Below, piece by piece: positions 1 to 7,403 of a stretch of 23,140 nt of DNA. The translations under genes were made by a program, and so were the position numbers. This stretch comes from an uncultured Candidatus Melainabacteria bacterium (lineage in GTDB: Bacteria > Cyanobacteriota > Vampirovibrionia > Gastranaerophilales > Gastranaerophilaceae): the NCBI GenBank assembly GCA_934773085.1, contig CAKVMU010000004.1, forward strand, positions 1-23,140, written 5' to 3'. The notes under the pieces are model-generated. The model was not told the origin of the DNA and made no database searches. It saw only the letters and a program-made list of their open reading frames with translations. Numbering within the stretch: position 1 is the first letter of the stretch; each line of letters opens with the position of its first letter.

Positions 1-64
1 TAATAACACAACCGACAGGGACATCTTCAACACAGGACAATGCTTGAGCTATTGCATCTTTCAT
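1..64 (-). CDS. tadA: TadA-like tRNA adenosine deaminase, N-terminal fragment
   Basis: Only the first 21 codons are present; the gene runs off the left edge. The readable protein starts MKDAIAQALS and contains EDVPVGCVI, which matches the N-terminal helix and first strand of TadA-type deaminases (E. coli has EVPVGAV here). TadA converts A34 to inosine in tRNA-Arg(ACG). The zinc-binding HAE and PCxxC motifs lie outside the window, so the call rests on a short segment. The ATG overlaps the obgE stop by one base (TGATG), which implies translational coupling. RibD or another CMP/dCMP-deaminase relative is the main alternative, but VPVG favours TadA. Confidence 0.6.
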   Translation of the reverse strand, partial: MKDAIAQALSCVEDVPVGCVI

Positions 65-1362
65 CAGACTTTGGAACCTTCACCCCAGATTTCATCATCA
101 TAATACCCGAGTTCCAAATGCCCAAGAATGACAGTGTCACCGTTCTTAAGTCCATGTTTATGTAAAATGTCAAAAACACCCATACTCTTCATGATATTTT
201 GGAGTCTTACAACTTGTTCCGTATTTCGTGCATCCGTAACTTTTGCCAATCTGTTAATCTTTCCGCCGGAAATAACATACGCATCTTTTGCAACTTTTAT
301 AACTTCAAAATCACTGTCATCATTATCATACGCAGCTAAATCTTCTTCTATATCAATATCAGAAACAGGCTTCGGAATTTCATCAACTTTTTGAGCCACG
401 AAATACAACAGTTCATCCAAACCTTCTTTTGTAACCGCAGATATCGCAAATATGTCTTTTGAGTACTTACTGAATTTCTCTTTATATTCCGCAAGCTGTT
501 CTTCCAAAATTGAATCAATCTTATTCAACACAAGAATTTGATACAAATTTGCCAACCCTGTCGAATGCTTTCTCAACTCTTCATTAATAATTTCGTAATT
601 TTTTACAGGATCTTCGGAAGTCAAATCCACGATATGAATAAGGAATCTGCATCTTTCTACGTGTCGTAAAAATTCGTGTCCCAATCCTGCACCGGCAGAT
701 GCCCCCTCAATAAGCCCGGGAATATCCGCAATCACGTATGCTCCGCCATCAGGCTTCTTTACAACACCCAAGTTTGGCACAAGAGTCGTAAACGGATAAT
801 CTGCAATTTTCGGTTTAGCAGAACTTACAGAACTTATAAATGTTGATTTACCTGCATTTGGCATTCCCAACAATCCAATATCTGCAATCAGTTTCAATTC
901 CAACTCAAGAACTCTTTCAATTCCAGGCTCCCCAGGTTCACAGAATTGCGGAGCCCTCTTTTGAGCAGTTGCAAAGCGGGCATTACCTCTTCCACCTCTT
1001 CCGCCTTTTGCTACCAAAACTTTTTGTTCAGGTTCTGTTATATCCGCAATAATTTTGCCAGTCTTGGAATCTCTTACCAAAGTCCCCAGTGGAACTCTTA
1101 TATACATATCCTTAGCACAAGCTCCGTGCATACCTTTTATTCCGCCATTTTCACCGGCTTGAGCTTTATATACAGATTTGATTTTGAAATCCAAAAGCGT
1201 AGACATATTCTCATCAGCGATAAAATAAATATCGCCGCCATGACCGCCGTCACCACCTGCTGGGCCACCTTTATCCACATATTTTTCACGTCTCCATGCA
1301 ACCATTCCGTTGCCTCCGTGACCTGATACAATTCTTATCTTTGCTTTATCTAAAAATTTCAT
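64..1362 (-). CDS. obgE: Obg family GTPase ObgE/CgtA
   Basis: This 432-aa protein has the full three-domain Obg layout. The glycine-rich Obg fold spans about residues 1-157 (GGNGMVAWRREK, GGPAGGDGGHGGD, GGRGGRGNARF). The G domain follows, with P-loop GMPNAGKST at 166-174, a switch region with YPFTT, G3 DIPGL and G4 NKID. A C-terminal OCT domain begins near 350 (VIKVAKDAYVISGG) and ends in an acidic tail. Obg binds the large ribosomal subunit and links GTP/ppGpp state to ribosome assembly and cell-cycle control. Length is normal for the family. An AAAGG lies about 11 nt before the ATG. tadA follows with a one-base overlap. Family assignment is secure. Confidence 0.97.
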   Translation of the reverse strand: MKFLDKAKIRIVSGHGGNGMVAWRREKYVDKGGPAGGDGGHGGDIYFIADENMSTLLDFKIKSVYKAQAGENGGIKGMHGACAKDMYIRVPLGTLVRDSKTGKIIADITEPEQKVLVAKGGRGGRGNARFATAQKRAPQFCEPGEPGIERVLELELKLIADIGLLGMPNAGKSTFISSVSSAKPKIADYPFTTLVPNLGVVKKPDGGAYVIADIPGLIEGASAGAGLGHEFLRHVERCRFLIHIVDLTSEDPVKNYEIINEELRKHSTGLANLYQILVLNKIDSILEEQLAEYKEKFSKYSKDIFAISAVTKEGLDELLYFVAQKVDEIPKPVSDIDIEEDLAAYDNDDSDFEVIKVAKDAYVISGGKINRLAKVTDARNTEQVVRLQNIMKSMGVFDILHKHGLKNGDTVILGHLELGYYDDEIWGEGSKV

Positions 1363-1520
1363 ATTTTATAACCTTTTGGCGGGCAAGACATTCGAAAACA
1401 AAAAATTTATCATCATTATTCCGAGTCACCCATTTTAACAAACTACCGATTATACACAACCCTTGAATCTGGCTCTTGCTGCGGGTTACATTGCAAATTC
1501 CAATATTTACCCCGACCCTG

Positions 1521-1549
1521 TTGCCACTCGTATGTTGTCGTACTATAAT
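1521..1549 (+). promoter_or_regulatory. Sigma70-type promoter of tsaD
   Basis: TTGCCA at 1521-1526 and a perfect TATAAT at 1544-1549 are separated by 17 nt. The expected transcription start, 6-7 nt after the -10, falls on or next to the ATG at 1556. The hexamers and spacing are directly visible; promoter activity is inferred. Confidence 0.7.
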
Positions 1550-1555
1550 GCTACT

Positions 1556-2584
1556 ATGAACAAGATTAAAAATACATTATTCAGTAACAAACCTGTTACA
1601 ATCAATAAAGACTCCATTATTATGGCAATTGAGTCAAGTTGCGACGAAACAGCCTGCGCCATTGTCAAAGGCGGACGTGAAGTTCTTTCAAACATTGTTG
1701 CATCACAAATCAAGATTCACGAAGCATACGGTGGTGTTATTCCGGAAATTGCTGCAAGAGAACATTTGGAAGCCGTAAACGTAGCTGTCGAAGAAGCTTT
1801 CAAACAAGCCAACATTAAACCGGAAGAAATTACAGCGTTTGCCGGAACTGTAGGCCCAGGACTAGTCGGCTGTCTATTGGTAGGACTTAACGCCGCAAAA
1901 TCTTTAGCCTTAGCATACGATAAACCTTTTATTGGCATAAACCACTTGAATGCGCATATCGCTGCAAACTTTATTGATACAGAGTTAGAACCTCCATTCA
2001 TAGCACTTTTGGTAAGTGGCGGTCATACACAAATTATTGACGTTAAATCTTATTCCGAACAGGAAATAATCGGAGAAACAATTGATGATGCAGTCGGAGA
2101 AGCTTATGATAAAGTTGCAAGACTTATCGGGCTACCGTATCCTGGAGGTCCAAAACTGGACAAAATGGCTCAAGAAGGGAACCCACACGCATTTAAGCTT
2201 CCGGAAGCAAGAGTCGGAGAATATGATTTTAGCTTTAGTGGTTTAAAAACAGCCACTCTAAGACTCGTGAAAAGCTTTGACGGAAAAGAACTTCCGGTTA
2301 AAGACATCTGCGCAAGTTTTCAAGAATGTGTTTCAGAAACTCTTGTAAAAAAAGTTCTTCACGCTGCAGAGGTCAGAGGCTATAAACAAATCGTTTTAGC
2401 CGGTGGTGTAGCTGCAAATTCAGAAATCAGAAGGAAAATTTTTGCTCTAAAAGACAAAGGATACGATGTTTACGCTCCTCAGATGAAATATTGTACAGAT
2501 AATGCATCTATGGTTGCAAGCGCAGCATTCTTCTTTGACAAAACATTCGACAATATAGATGTAGAAGTTTTCTCAAGAGCTTAA
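1556..2584 (+). CDS. tsaD: tRNA N6-adenosine threonylcarbamoyltransferase TsaD
   Basis: TsaD transfers threonylcarbamoyl from TC-AMP to A37 of ANN-decoding tRNAs, acting with TsaB and TsaE. Visible family motifs are AIESSCDETACAIV, YGGVIPEIAAREH, GPGLVGCLLVG, LLVSGGHTQ, DDAVGEAYDK, YPGGP, FSFSGLKT and AGGVAANS. The frame is open back to a TTG at 1463, but that stretch contains the promoter. The ATG at 1556 gives 342 aa, close to the usual length. The ATG at 1622 would cut into the first beta strand. No Shine-Dalgarno precedes 1556, so translation may be leaderless. The metal site reads NHLNAH instead of the usual HxEGH, keeping both histidines. The stop shares TTAA with the convergent phosphatase gene. 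Confidence 0.93.
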   Translation: MNKIKNTLFSNKPVTINKDSIIMAIESSCDETACAIVKGGREVLSNIVASQIKIHEAYGGVIPEIAAREHLEAVNVAVEEAFKQANIKPEEITAFAGTVGPGLVGCLLVGLNAAKSLALAYDKPFIGINHLNAHIAANFIDTELEPPFIALLVSGGHTQIIDVKSYSEQEIIGETIDDAVGEAYDKVARLIGLPYPGGPKLDKMAQEGNPHAFKLPEARVGEYDFSFSGLKTATLRLVKSFDGKELPVKDICASFQECVSETLVKKVLHAAEVRGYKQIVLAGGVAANSEIRRKIFALKDKGYDVYAPQMKYCTDNASMVASAAFFFDKTFDNIDVEVFSRA

Positions 2585-3057
2585 CCGATTATTGCATCAA
2601 CAATTTCTCTAAAAGCACCTTCTCCGCTTTGAGTTGCAGTAATTTGTATACCCTTAATCTCTTTAACTTTTTTCACTGCAGTCGGCACAGTTACTGCATA
2701 TTTCACTCTGCACAAAGAGTCGTAATCATTGACATCATCCCCGATATAAACGAATTCATCTTCTCTCAAATTGTATTTTTCTACTATAGAATTCAAAACT
2801 TCAAGCTTTTGTCTAATCCCTTGATGCACTTCTTCAATTTGAAATTTTTTAGCAATAATTTCTATCGCAGAATTTGCCTCTCCTGATATTATTCCAATTT
2901 TATAACCATTTTTGCGCAAAAGTGAAAATGCCATAACGTCTTTGAAATTTAACTTGCGGGACATATCACCATTTGCTGCAATGTAAACGCAGTTATCCGT
3001 AACAATCCCGTCAAAATCTGTTATAACCATCTTAATACTCTTGGGGAACTTAAGCAT
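2581..3057 (-). CDS. KdsC-like HAD phosphatase, probably nonulosonate-9-phosphate phosphatase
   Basis: This 158-aa HAD protein has no cap domain (type C0), the size of KdsC. Motif I is DFDGIVTDN (nucleophile D14, acid D16), motif II ISGE near 57-60, then HQGIRQK and the metal-binding GDDVNDYD. The neighbour is a NeuB-type synthase rather than a KdsA, and their stop and start overlap (TAATG). By comparison from memory with the Bacteroides KDN-9-P phosphatase BT1713, E60 and K71 fall at that enzyme's specificity positions Glu-56 and Lys-67, whereas I68 replaces Arg-64. That favours a nine-carbon sugar acid 9-phosphate over KDO-8-phosphate, but the substrate is inferred. An AAGGGTG serves as Shine-Dalgarno. 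Confidence 0.8.
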   Translation of the reverse strand: MLKFPKSIKMVITDFDGIVTDNCVYIAANGDMSRKLNFKDVMAFSLLRKNGYKIGIISGEANSAIEIIAKKFQIEEVHQGIRQKLEVLNSIVEKYNLREDEFVYIGDDVNDYDSLCRVKYAVTVPTAVKKVKEIKGIQITATQSGEGAFREIVDAIIG

Positions 3058-3926
3058 TATTTCACCCTTCTCAACTTATCAATAATAGGTAATTCCCTTG
3101 GATATACATTTTTTTTGCCATCACCTAACAGAATCGGAGTTTGTCTTATATCCCTTACCATATGATAAAGTCCTGCCATTTCAAGACTTGCAGCCTGATC
3201 AGAGCCCCAGTTAGTTCTGTCCAAAGTAATATGTCTTTCAACAGAATTAGCTCCCAATGCCACTGCTAATATAGACGGAGTAACGCCTCTTTCGTGACCG
3301 GAATATCCAATCGGACAATTGAATTCTTTTTTGAAAGTCTCTATAACACGCAAATTCGTTTCATCTGCATCAGATGGATATGTTGAGGTGCAATGATAGA
3401 TTATTAAATTGTTTTCACCAAGAATAGAAACTGCGTGACGAATTTCTTCCATAGTACTCATGCCGGTTGAAAGCAAGATTGGTTTACCTTTTGCCCTCGT
3501 GTATTTCAACAAATTATCATCCGTCAAAGATGCGGATGCGATTTTGTAACACGGAACGTCAAACTGTTCCATAAAATCAACAGAAGCTTCGTCCCAACAG
3601 GAAGCAAACCAAAGAATGCCTTTTTCTTTGCAGTATTCATCTATCTCTTTGTATTCGTCATAACCGAACTCCAAGCCTCTTTTTAAATCACCGTTTGTAT
3701 TTCCGAATACACTCTTACGTTCTTTTGCCAGTTCCTCTTTTGTATACACTACATCAACTGTTCTTTTTTGAAACTTAACTGCATCACAACCCGTTGTAAT
3801 TGCAATGTCAATCATTTTCTTTGCATTATTAACGGAACCGTTATGATTTATACCAATCTCAGCAATAATAAAACAAGGATATCCATCCCCGACAAGCTTG
3901 TCAGCAATTTTTACACACTTTGTCAT
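3057..3926 (-). CDS. neuB: NeuB-family nonulosonic acid (sialic-acid-like) synthase lacking the SAF domain
   Basis: NeuB enzymes condense phosphoenolpyruvate with an aldose (or its 6-phosphate) into a nine-carbon 2-keto acid. The TIM barrel is complete: IAEIGINHNG, DAVKFQKR, YKIASASLTD, LLSTGMST, HCTSTYP, GYSGHERG and ERHITLDRTNWGSDQAASLE. The protein ends soon after GDGKKNVYPRE, so the C-terminal SAF (antifreeze-like) domain of classical NeuB of about 340-350 aa is absent. The downstream metal ligand, His in the GxDHxASLE motif, is Gln here. ATG 3926 is chosen because GGGAG sits 5 nt upstream; an earlier GTG at 3938 overlaps that site. It lies 15 nt after fliO and overlaps the phosphatase gene by one base. 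The partner phosphatase suggests a phosphorylated product. Confidence 0.85.
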   Translation of the reverse strand: MTKCVKIADKLVGDGYPCFIIAEIGINHNGSVNNAKKMIDIAITTGCDAVKFQKRTVDVVYTKEELAKERKSVFGNTNGDLKRGLEFGYDEYKEIDEYCKEKGILWFASCWDEASVDFMEQFDVPCYKIASASLTDDNLLKYTRAKGKPILLSTGMSTMEEIRHAVSILGENNLIIYHCTSTYPSDADETNLRVIETFKKEFNCPIGYSGHERGVTPSILAVALGANSVERHITLDRTNWGSDQAASLEMAGLYHMVRDIRQTPILLGDGKKNVYPRELPIIDKLRRVK

Positions 3927-3941
3927 TAACTCTCCCACACT

Positions 3942-4733
3942 CTACAAATACTTTTTGTACAAAGCGAAGTCATCCGGATCAACAGTATGTTCGGCTGAAA
4001 CACTATCTTCCGGTTCTTCCTGCGGAGCAGTATTTTGTTGAGCGAACAATGAATCTATTACATCTTCCGGATTTTCATCCTTCACAACTTCTGTAATCTC
4101 TTCTTCTTGAGTTACAACATTCTCTTCTTCAGATTCAGCTTTTTTATGAGCTTTTGTTACCATCTTTGAAAAACCAATAGTTGGAATTTCTATTTTAGGA
4201 ATCTCAATTTTAGGAATTTTTATATTTGGAATCTCAATTTTTGAATATTCTTCTTCATACTCACCATCCACACAAGAGCCCAAATCCTTAATTAACTGTA
4301 TTGCTCCTTGCGAAGCTCCGATTAGCATTCTTTTTCCATCCAATTCAACCACATGAAGAGTCTTGTTATTACCTAACTGAGTAGTTGATATAACTGCAAC
4401 ATGAGATTTTGCCATCTCACCTTGCTGACGTTTCAGAGTATTGAAACCAACTTTATTAAGTTTCGCATAAAGAATCCCTGTTACATAAATAAGCAAAACT
4501 ACAAAAATCAGAGATAATACAACTGATATGATACTCGGCTCACCACCTACTGATTGAGAACCACCTAAAATTGAGGTTCCCCCACCTGTAACAGTCGATG
4601 CAGATGCAGGTTGAACTCCATATGCTAACGGCTCCGGTAAATCAGGAAGTACGTCAAATTTATCCGCAGCTAAACACACTGACACGTTTAGCCAGCTAAT
4701 AACTCCCATAAAATATGCTAAAATCTTATTCAT
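3942..4733 (-). CDS. fliO: FliO-like flagellar export protein
   Basis: The 263-aa protein has an N-terminal signal or membrane segment (MNKILAYFMGVISWLNVSVCLAA), a Ser/Gly-rich stretch and a second hydrophobic helix near 85-105 (IISVVLSLIFVVLLIYVTGI). A FliO-type domain follows (VISTTQLGNNKTLHVVELDGKRMLIGASQ). FliO helps assemble the FliP/Q/R export gate of the flagellar type III system. The C-terminal half is unusual: four KIEIP-type pentapeptides followed by an acidic tail. The frame is open to 4829, but that would run through the divergent promoter and the kinase start, so ATG 4733 is preferred. It leads the neuB/phosphatase operon. No other clear flagellar gene is in the window, so the call rests on domain pattern. 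Confidence 0.72.
   Translation of the reverse strand: MNKILAYFMGVISWLNVSVCLAADKFDVLPDLPEPLAYGVQPASASTVTGGGTSILGGSQSVGGEPSIISVVLSLIFVVLLIYVTGILYAKLNKVGFNTLKRQQGEMAKSHVAVISTTQLGNNKTLHVVELDGKRMLIGASQGAIQLIKDLGSCVDGEYEEEYSKIEIPNIKIPKIEIPKIEIPTIGFSKMVTKAHKKAESEEENVVTQEEEITEVVKDENPEDVIDSLFAQQNTAPQEEPEDSVSAEHTVDPDDFALYKKYL
4182..4241 (-). repeat. Four tandem 15-bp units encoding IP-x-I pentapeptides in fliO
   Basis: Four in-frame units encode KIEIP, NIKIP, KIEIP and KIEIP; the codons closely follow AAA ATT GAG ATT CCW. The period is exactly 15 bp with no spacers, so this is a coding minisatellite and not a CRISPR array. It separates the FliO domain from the acidic tail. Confidence 0.85.
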
Positions 4734-4754
4734 ATTTCTCACAACCCTGATTTC

Positions 4755-4770
4755 TGGTATAATTATAACA
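4755..4770. promoter_or_regulatory. Overlapping divergent extended -10 promoters
   Basis: The block TGGTATAATTATAACA reads TGGTATAAT on the + strand (4755-4763) and TGTTATAAT on the - strand (4770-4762). Both fit the extended -10 consensus TGnTATAAT and overlap by two bases. Neither has a good -35. Predicted starts give leaders of about 28 nt to the kinase (+) and about 22 nt to fliO (-). Confidence 0.65.
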
Positions 4771-4797
4771 TGAAATTTTAAAATAGGACTACATGCC

Positions 4798-6114
4798 ATG
4801 CTTTCTGATATTTTAGACCTAACCTGCAATGAATTTTACGTAATTCTTTTTACTGCCTTAAACCTATTTATACTTATTGTTTTGACCTCTCTTTTGATAT
4901 TTATAAGACACTCAAAAAAGAAGTGGAATAAGCTTAACAATTATTTAGATGAAGTTACAAAAACGGTTAACTCAATCAGATACGGAAACCTTTCGAAAAA
5001 AATCGATAAAATGGATATCCCCGACATAAAAAACTTAACAGATAGCTTAAACCGAATGATAGAAAGCTTGCACGACAGAGAATCAATGATAGTGGAATAT
5101 CAACACGATTTAACCAGACAAAACAAATTTCTTGAAGCTGCTATAAACTCACTTTCTGACGGATTAATTGTTACAGATTCAAACGGGGTAATTTTGCGTG
5201 CAACTTCCAAGTTCGCAGAATGGGTGAATATAGACGGGAACAAACTTGTAGGGAAATGCATATATGACCTTATGAAAATTCCTCACGCAAAGCCGGTTCA
5301 AGCTCTAAAAGATGACGAAATATCGATTATCGGGAATAAAGTATCAAACTTTACTGCAAGCTCAGTTGAACTTAAATTAGATGACAAAAAACAGCGCTAT
5401 ATTGTAATTGTAAAAGATGTAACAAACCAAATTGAGTTGGAAACTGTAAAAGAAGACTTTGTCGCAACACTGACTCACGATCTTAAAGTTCCGATTATCG
5501 CAGAAACAAATATGCTAGAACTGTTTTTAAACGAAAACTTCGGAAAAATTAGCGAAAAACAAAGACTTGCTCTTAAAAATATGCAAACTTCAAACAAAGA
5601 ACTTCTTGATTTAGTTCAAGTTGTACTTGAAACATACAAAATAAAAGGGGGCAAAATAACTTTATACAAAGAAAACATAATGCTCAAGTCCTTTATTGAA
5701 GAAATCATTGAAGAAATGACTCCTATTGCAGTGAAAACAGGAAACAAAATTAACTTCATTCTAGAACGTGACATCCGTGTTTTTGCTGACCGATTCCAAA
5801 TCAAAAGAGTTATAAAAAATCTCATACAAAACGCAATTTCATACGGAGAGCCCGAATCTCCAATAAACATAACTATCGGAGAGATTCCGGGGTTTGTTAC
5901 TATAAAAGTAAAAGACCACGGCGCCGGAATTTCACAGGAAGATATCAGCAAAATATTCAACAAATACTATTCTGCTGCAAAGAAATTCCGCAAAATAGGA
6001 ACTGGCTTAGGGCTATATTTGGCTTTACAAATACTTAAAGCTCACAATGGAGATTTGAATGTTGAAAGTGAGGAAGGAGAATACACAGAATTTTGTATAA
6101 AAATTCCGGTATAA
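4798..6114 (+). CDS. Membrane-bound sensor histidine kinase (HAMP-PAS-HisKA-HATPase)
   Basis: The 438-aa kinase has one clear transmembrane helix (about 13-36) and almost no extracytoplasmic loop. A HAMP-like linker (about 40-95), a coiled-coil segment and a PAS-like domain (about 108-210, NSLSDGLIVTDSNGVIL) follow. The H box is THDLKVPI with phosphoacceptor H227. The N box is NLIQNAISYG (N345), G1 is DHGAGI (373-378) and G2 is GTGLGLYLA (401-409). The signal is therefore probably intracellular or membrane-linked. AGGA at 4785-4788 lies 9 nt before the ATG. It is the first gene of an operon that ends with a receiver-only regulator (7017-7403), its probable partner. Confidence 0.93.
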   Translation: MLSDILDLTCNEFYVILFTALNLFILIVLTSLLIFIRHSKKKWNKLNNYLDEVTKTVNSIRYGNLSKKIDKMDIPDIKNLTDSLNRMIESLHDRESMIVEYQHDLTRQNKFLEAAINSLSDGLIVTDSNGVILRATSKFAEWVNIDGNKLVGKCIYDLMKIPHAKPVQALKDDEISIIGNKVSNFTASSVELKLDDKKQRYIVIVKDVTNQIELETVKEDFVATLTHDLKVPIIAETNMLELFLNENFGKISEKQRLALKNMQTSNKELLDLVQVVLETYKIKGGKITLYKENIMLKSFIEEIIEEMTPIAVKTGNKINFILERDIRVFADRFQIKRVIKNLIQNAISYGEPESPINITIGEIPGFVTIKVKDHGAGISQEDISKIFNKYYSAAKKFRKIGTGLGLYLALQILKAHNGDLNVESEEGEYTEFCIKIPV

Positions 6115-6118
6115 ACAT

Positions 6119-6673
6119 ATGAGCGAGATTTTATACGACACAAAATTTTTACAACTAAAAAGCACACCTTCAAAAAGTGGCAAGCCTTGGGTTTACGCAC
6201 ACAGACCGAACGCTACGGATGTAGTGGTTATTCTTCCTGTTGCAAATGACGAACTTCTATTCCTTACAGAAGAACGTCCGCCACTGCAAGCCGAAGGCAA
6301 GGGAAAATATTCAATCGCATTACCGGCCGGTCTGGTTGGGGACGTCAGAGAAGGTGAAACCACTGAAGATGCCATAAAAGCAGAGTTGCTTGAAGAAGCG
6401 GGCTTAATCGCTAAAAAAATTGAGATTAAATCCAGAAAAATAGCAAGTTCTCCAGGGTGTGTGTCAGAAACAATAACCCTTGCGATTGCATATCTTGATT
6501 CCAAAATTCCTGTCAAAGAACCGGTTTCAGACGGCGGAGTTATTGTCGACAGAATTTGGGTTAAAAAGAACTCTGTACACAAATGGTTGAGAGAAATGGA
6601 AAACAAGGGTTACATCCTAACCGGACAAACTCTTGCCGGATTGTTTTATTTGTATGAAGGAGAAAGTTTATGA
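6119..6673 (+). CDS. Nudix hydrolase, ADP-ribose pyrophosphatase-like
   Basis: This 184-aa protein has a Nudix box at residues 74-96: Gx5E (GDVREGE), seven residues, then AELLEEAGL. The usual RE of the box is AE here; the catalytic EExG is intact. The preceding LPAGLVG resembles the LPAG motif of ADP-ribose pyrophosphatases. The reaction would be hydrolysis of a nucleoside diphosphate linked to another group; the substrate is not determined by sequence. It starts 4 nt after the kinase stop and its stop overlaps aroH (ATGA), so it is co-translated in this operon. Confidence 0.85.
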   Translation: MSEILYDTKFLQLKSTPSKSGKPWVYAHRPNATDVVVILPVANDELLFLTEERPPLQAEGKGKYSIALPAGLVGDVREGETTEDAIKAELLEEAGLIAKKIEIKSRKIASSPGCVSETITLAIAYLDSKIPVKEPVSDGGVIVDRIWVKKNSVHKWLREMENKGYILTGQTLAGLFYLYEGESL

Positions 6674-7020
6674 TTTCAAAAGGTATAAGAGGTGCAATTA
6701 TTGTTGATGAAAATACTCCGGAAGCTATCGGCGCTGCTACAATAAAGCTTTTGCAAACAATTATTCAAAAAAACAAAATTGAACCGAATATTATTTCACA
6801 CGCTATCTTCACCCTGACCTCTGACTTGAATGCAGATTTTCCGGCTAAGTACGCACGAATAAACCTTAAATGGAAAGATGTACCAATGATGTGCTTTAAT
6901 GAACTGGAAGTCCCGAATTCTCTAAAGCAGTGTCTTAGAGTTCTTATTGTAATAAATTGCGGCGAAGACTTTGAGCCGGAATTCGTATATCTTGACGGTG
7001 CGGAAGTTTTAAGAAAATGA
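6670..7020 (+). CDS. aroH: AroH-class monofunctional chorismate mutase
   Basis: The 116-aa protein resembles Bacillus subtilis AroH in size and motifs: KGIRGAIIVDENTPEAI, FPAKYARI, VPMMCFNELEV, CLRVLIV and FVYLDGAEVLR. Residues equivalent to the B. subtilis active site (Arg7, Cys75, Glu78, Arg90, Tyr108) are present. It should rearrange chorismate to prephenate for Phe/Tyr synthesis. The start overlaps the Nudix stop and its own stop overlaps the receiver start, both as ATGA. An AAGGAG-like Shine-Dalgarno lies inside the Nudix end. Unusually, it is sandwiched between two-component genes with no other aromatic pathway gene nearby. Confidence 0.9.
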   Translation: MISKGIRGAIIVDENTPEAIGAATIKLLQTIIQKNKIEPNIISHAIFTLTSDLNADFPAKYARINLKWKDVPMMCFNELEVPNSLKQCLRVLIVINCGEDFEPEFVYLDGAEVLRK

Positions 7021-7403
7021 AAATTTTAATTGTAGATGATGTAAAAGGTTGGCGAGATTATCACAAAAACCAATTAGAAGACTTATTTGAAAACTGCGAA
7101 ATTCAAACTGCAGATTCTGCCCGAAGCGGTTACGATAAACTTATGGAAAACAACAATGCTCCGTTTGATATTATCGTCACGGATATGCAAATGGAATCTG
7201 ATTTTGAACCTGAATATGCAGGAGAATGGTTCATAAAACAGATAAAAGGTTTCAAAAATTACTTACACACGAAAATCGTCATAATTTCTGCAACATACAA
7301 TATCCGAACAATTGCCGAGAATTATGGAGTTGAATGTATTCCAAAATCAACTGCACTCAAATTCCCGGACTCATATGACCTGTTTTGCCAACTTAAGCAA
7401 TAA
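7017..7403 (+). CDS. Receiver-only response regulator
   Basis: The 128-aa protein is a single REC domain with no output domain. It has the acidic pair D7 D8, phosphoacceptor D56 (IIVTDMQM), switch S91 (IISA) and K110 (IPKS). It would accept phosphate from the kinase at 4798-6114 and act through protein contact, as CheY/Spo0F-type proteins do. It overlaps aroH by 4 bases. Its 3' end overlaps murI on the opposite strand by 11 bp. Cognate pairing with the kinase is inferred from operon membership. Confidence 0.92.
   Translation: MKILIVDDVKGWRDYHKNQLEDLFENCEIQTADSARSGYDKLMENNNAPFDIIVTDMQMESDFEPEYAGEWFIKQIKGFKNYLHTKIVIISATYNIRTIAENYGVECIPKSTALKFPDSYDLFCQLKQ

Noticed and set aside
946..1326. A 126-codon open frame on the + strand inside obgE
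   Set aside because: It lies entirely antisense to a secure Obg gene, has no ribosome site and a composition typical of antisense reading.
1463..1555. N-terminal extension of TsaD from a TTG
   Set aside because: This stretch contains the TTGCCA-17-TATAAT promoter and adds 31 residues not typical of TsaD.
4182..4241. CRISPR-like array
   Set aside because: The period is 15 bp with no spacers, and it is in frame within fliO.
4734..4829. N-terminal extension of FliO to 4829
   Set aside because: It would run through both divergent -10 elements and the kinase start codon; the signal-like N-terminus begins at ATG 4733.
6193..6606. A 137-codon open frame on the - strand inside the Nudix gene
   Set aside because: Antisense shadow of a protein with an intact Nudix box; Ser-rich and without a ribosome site.
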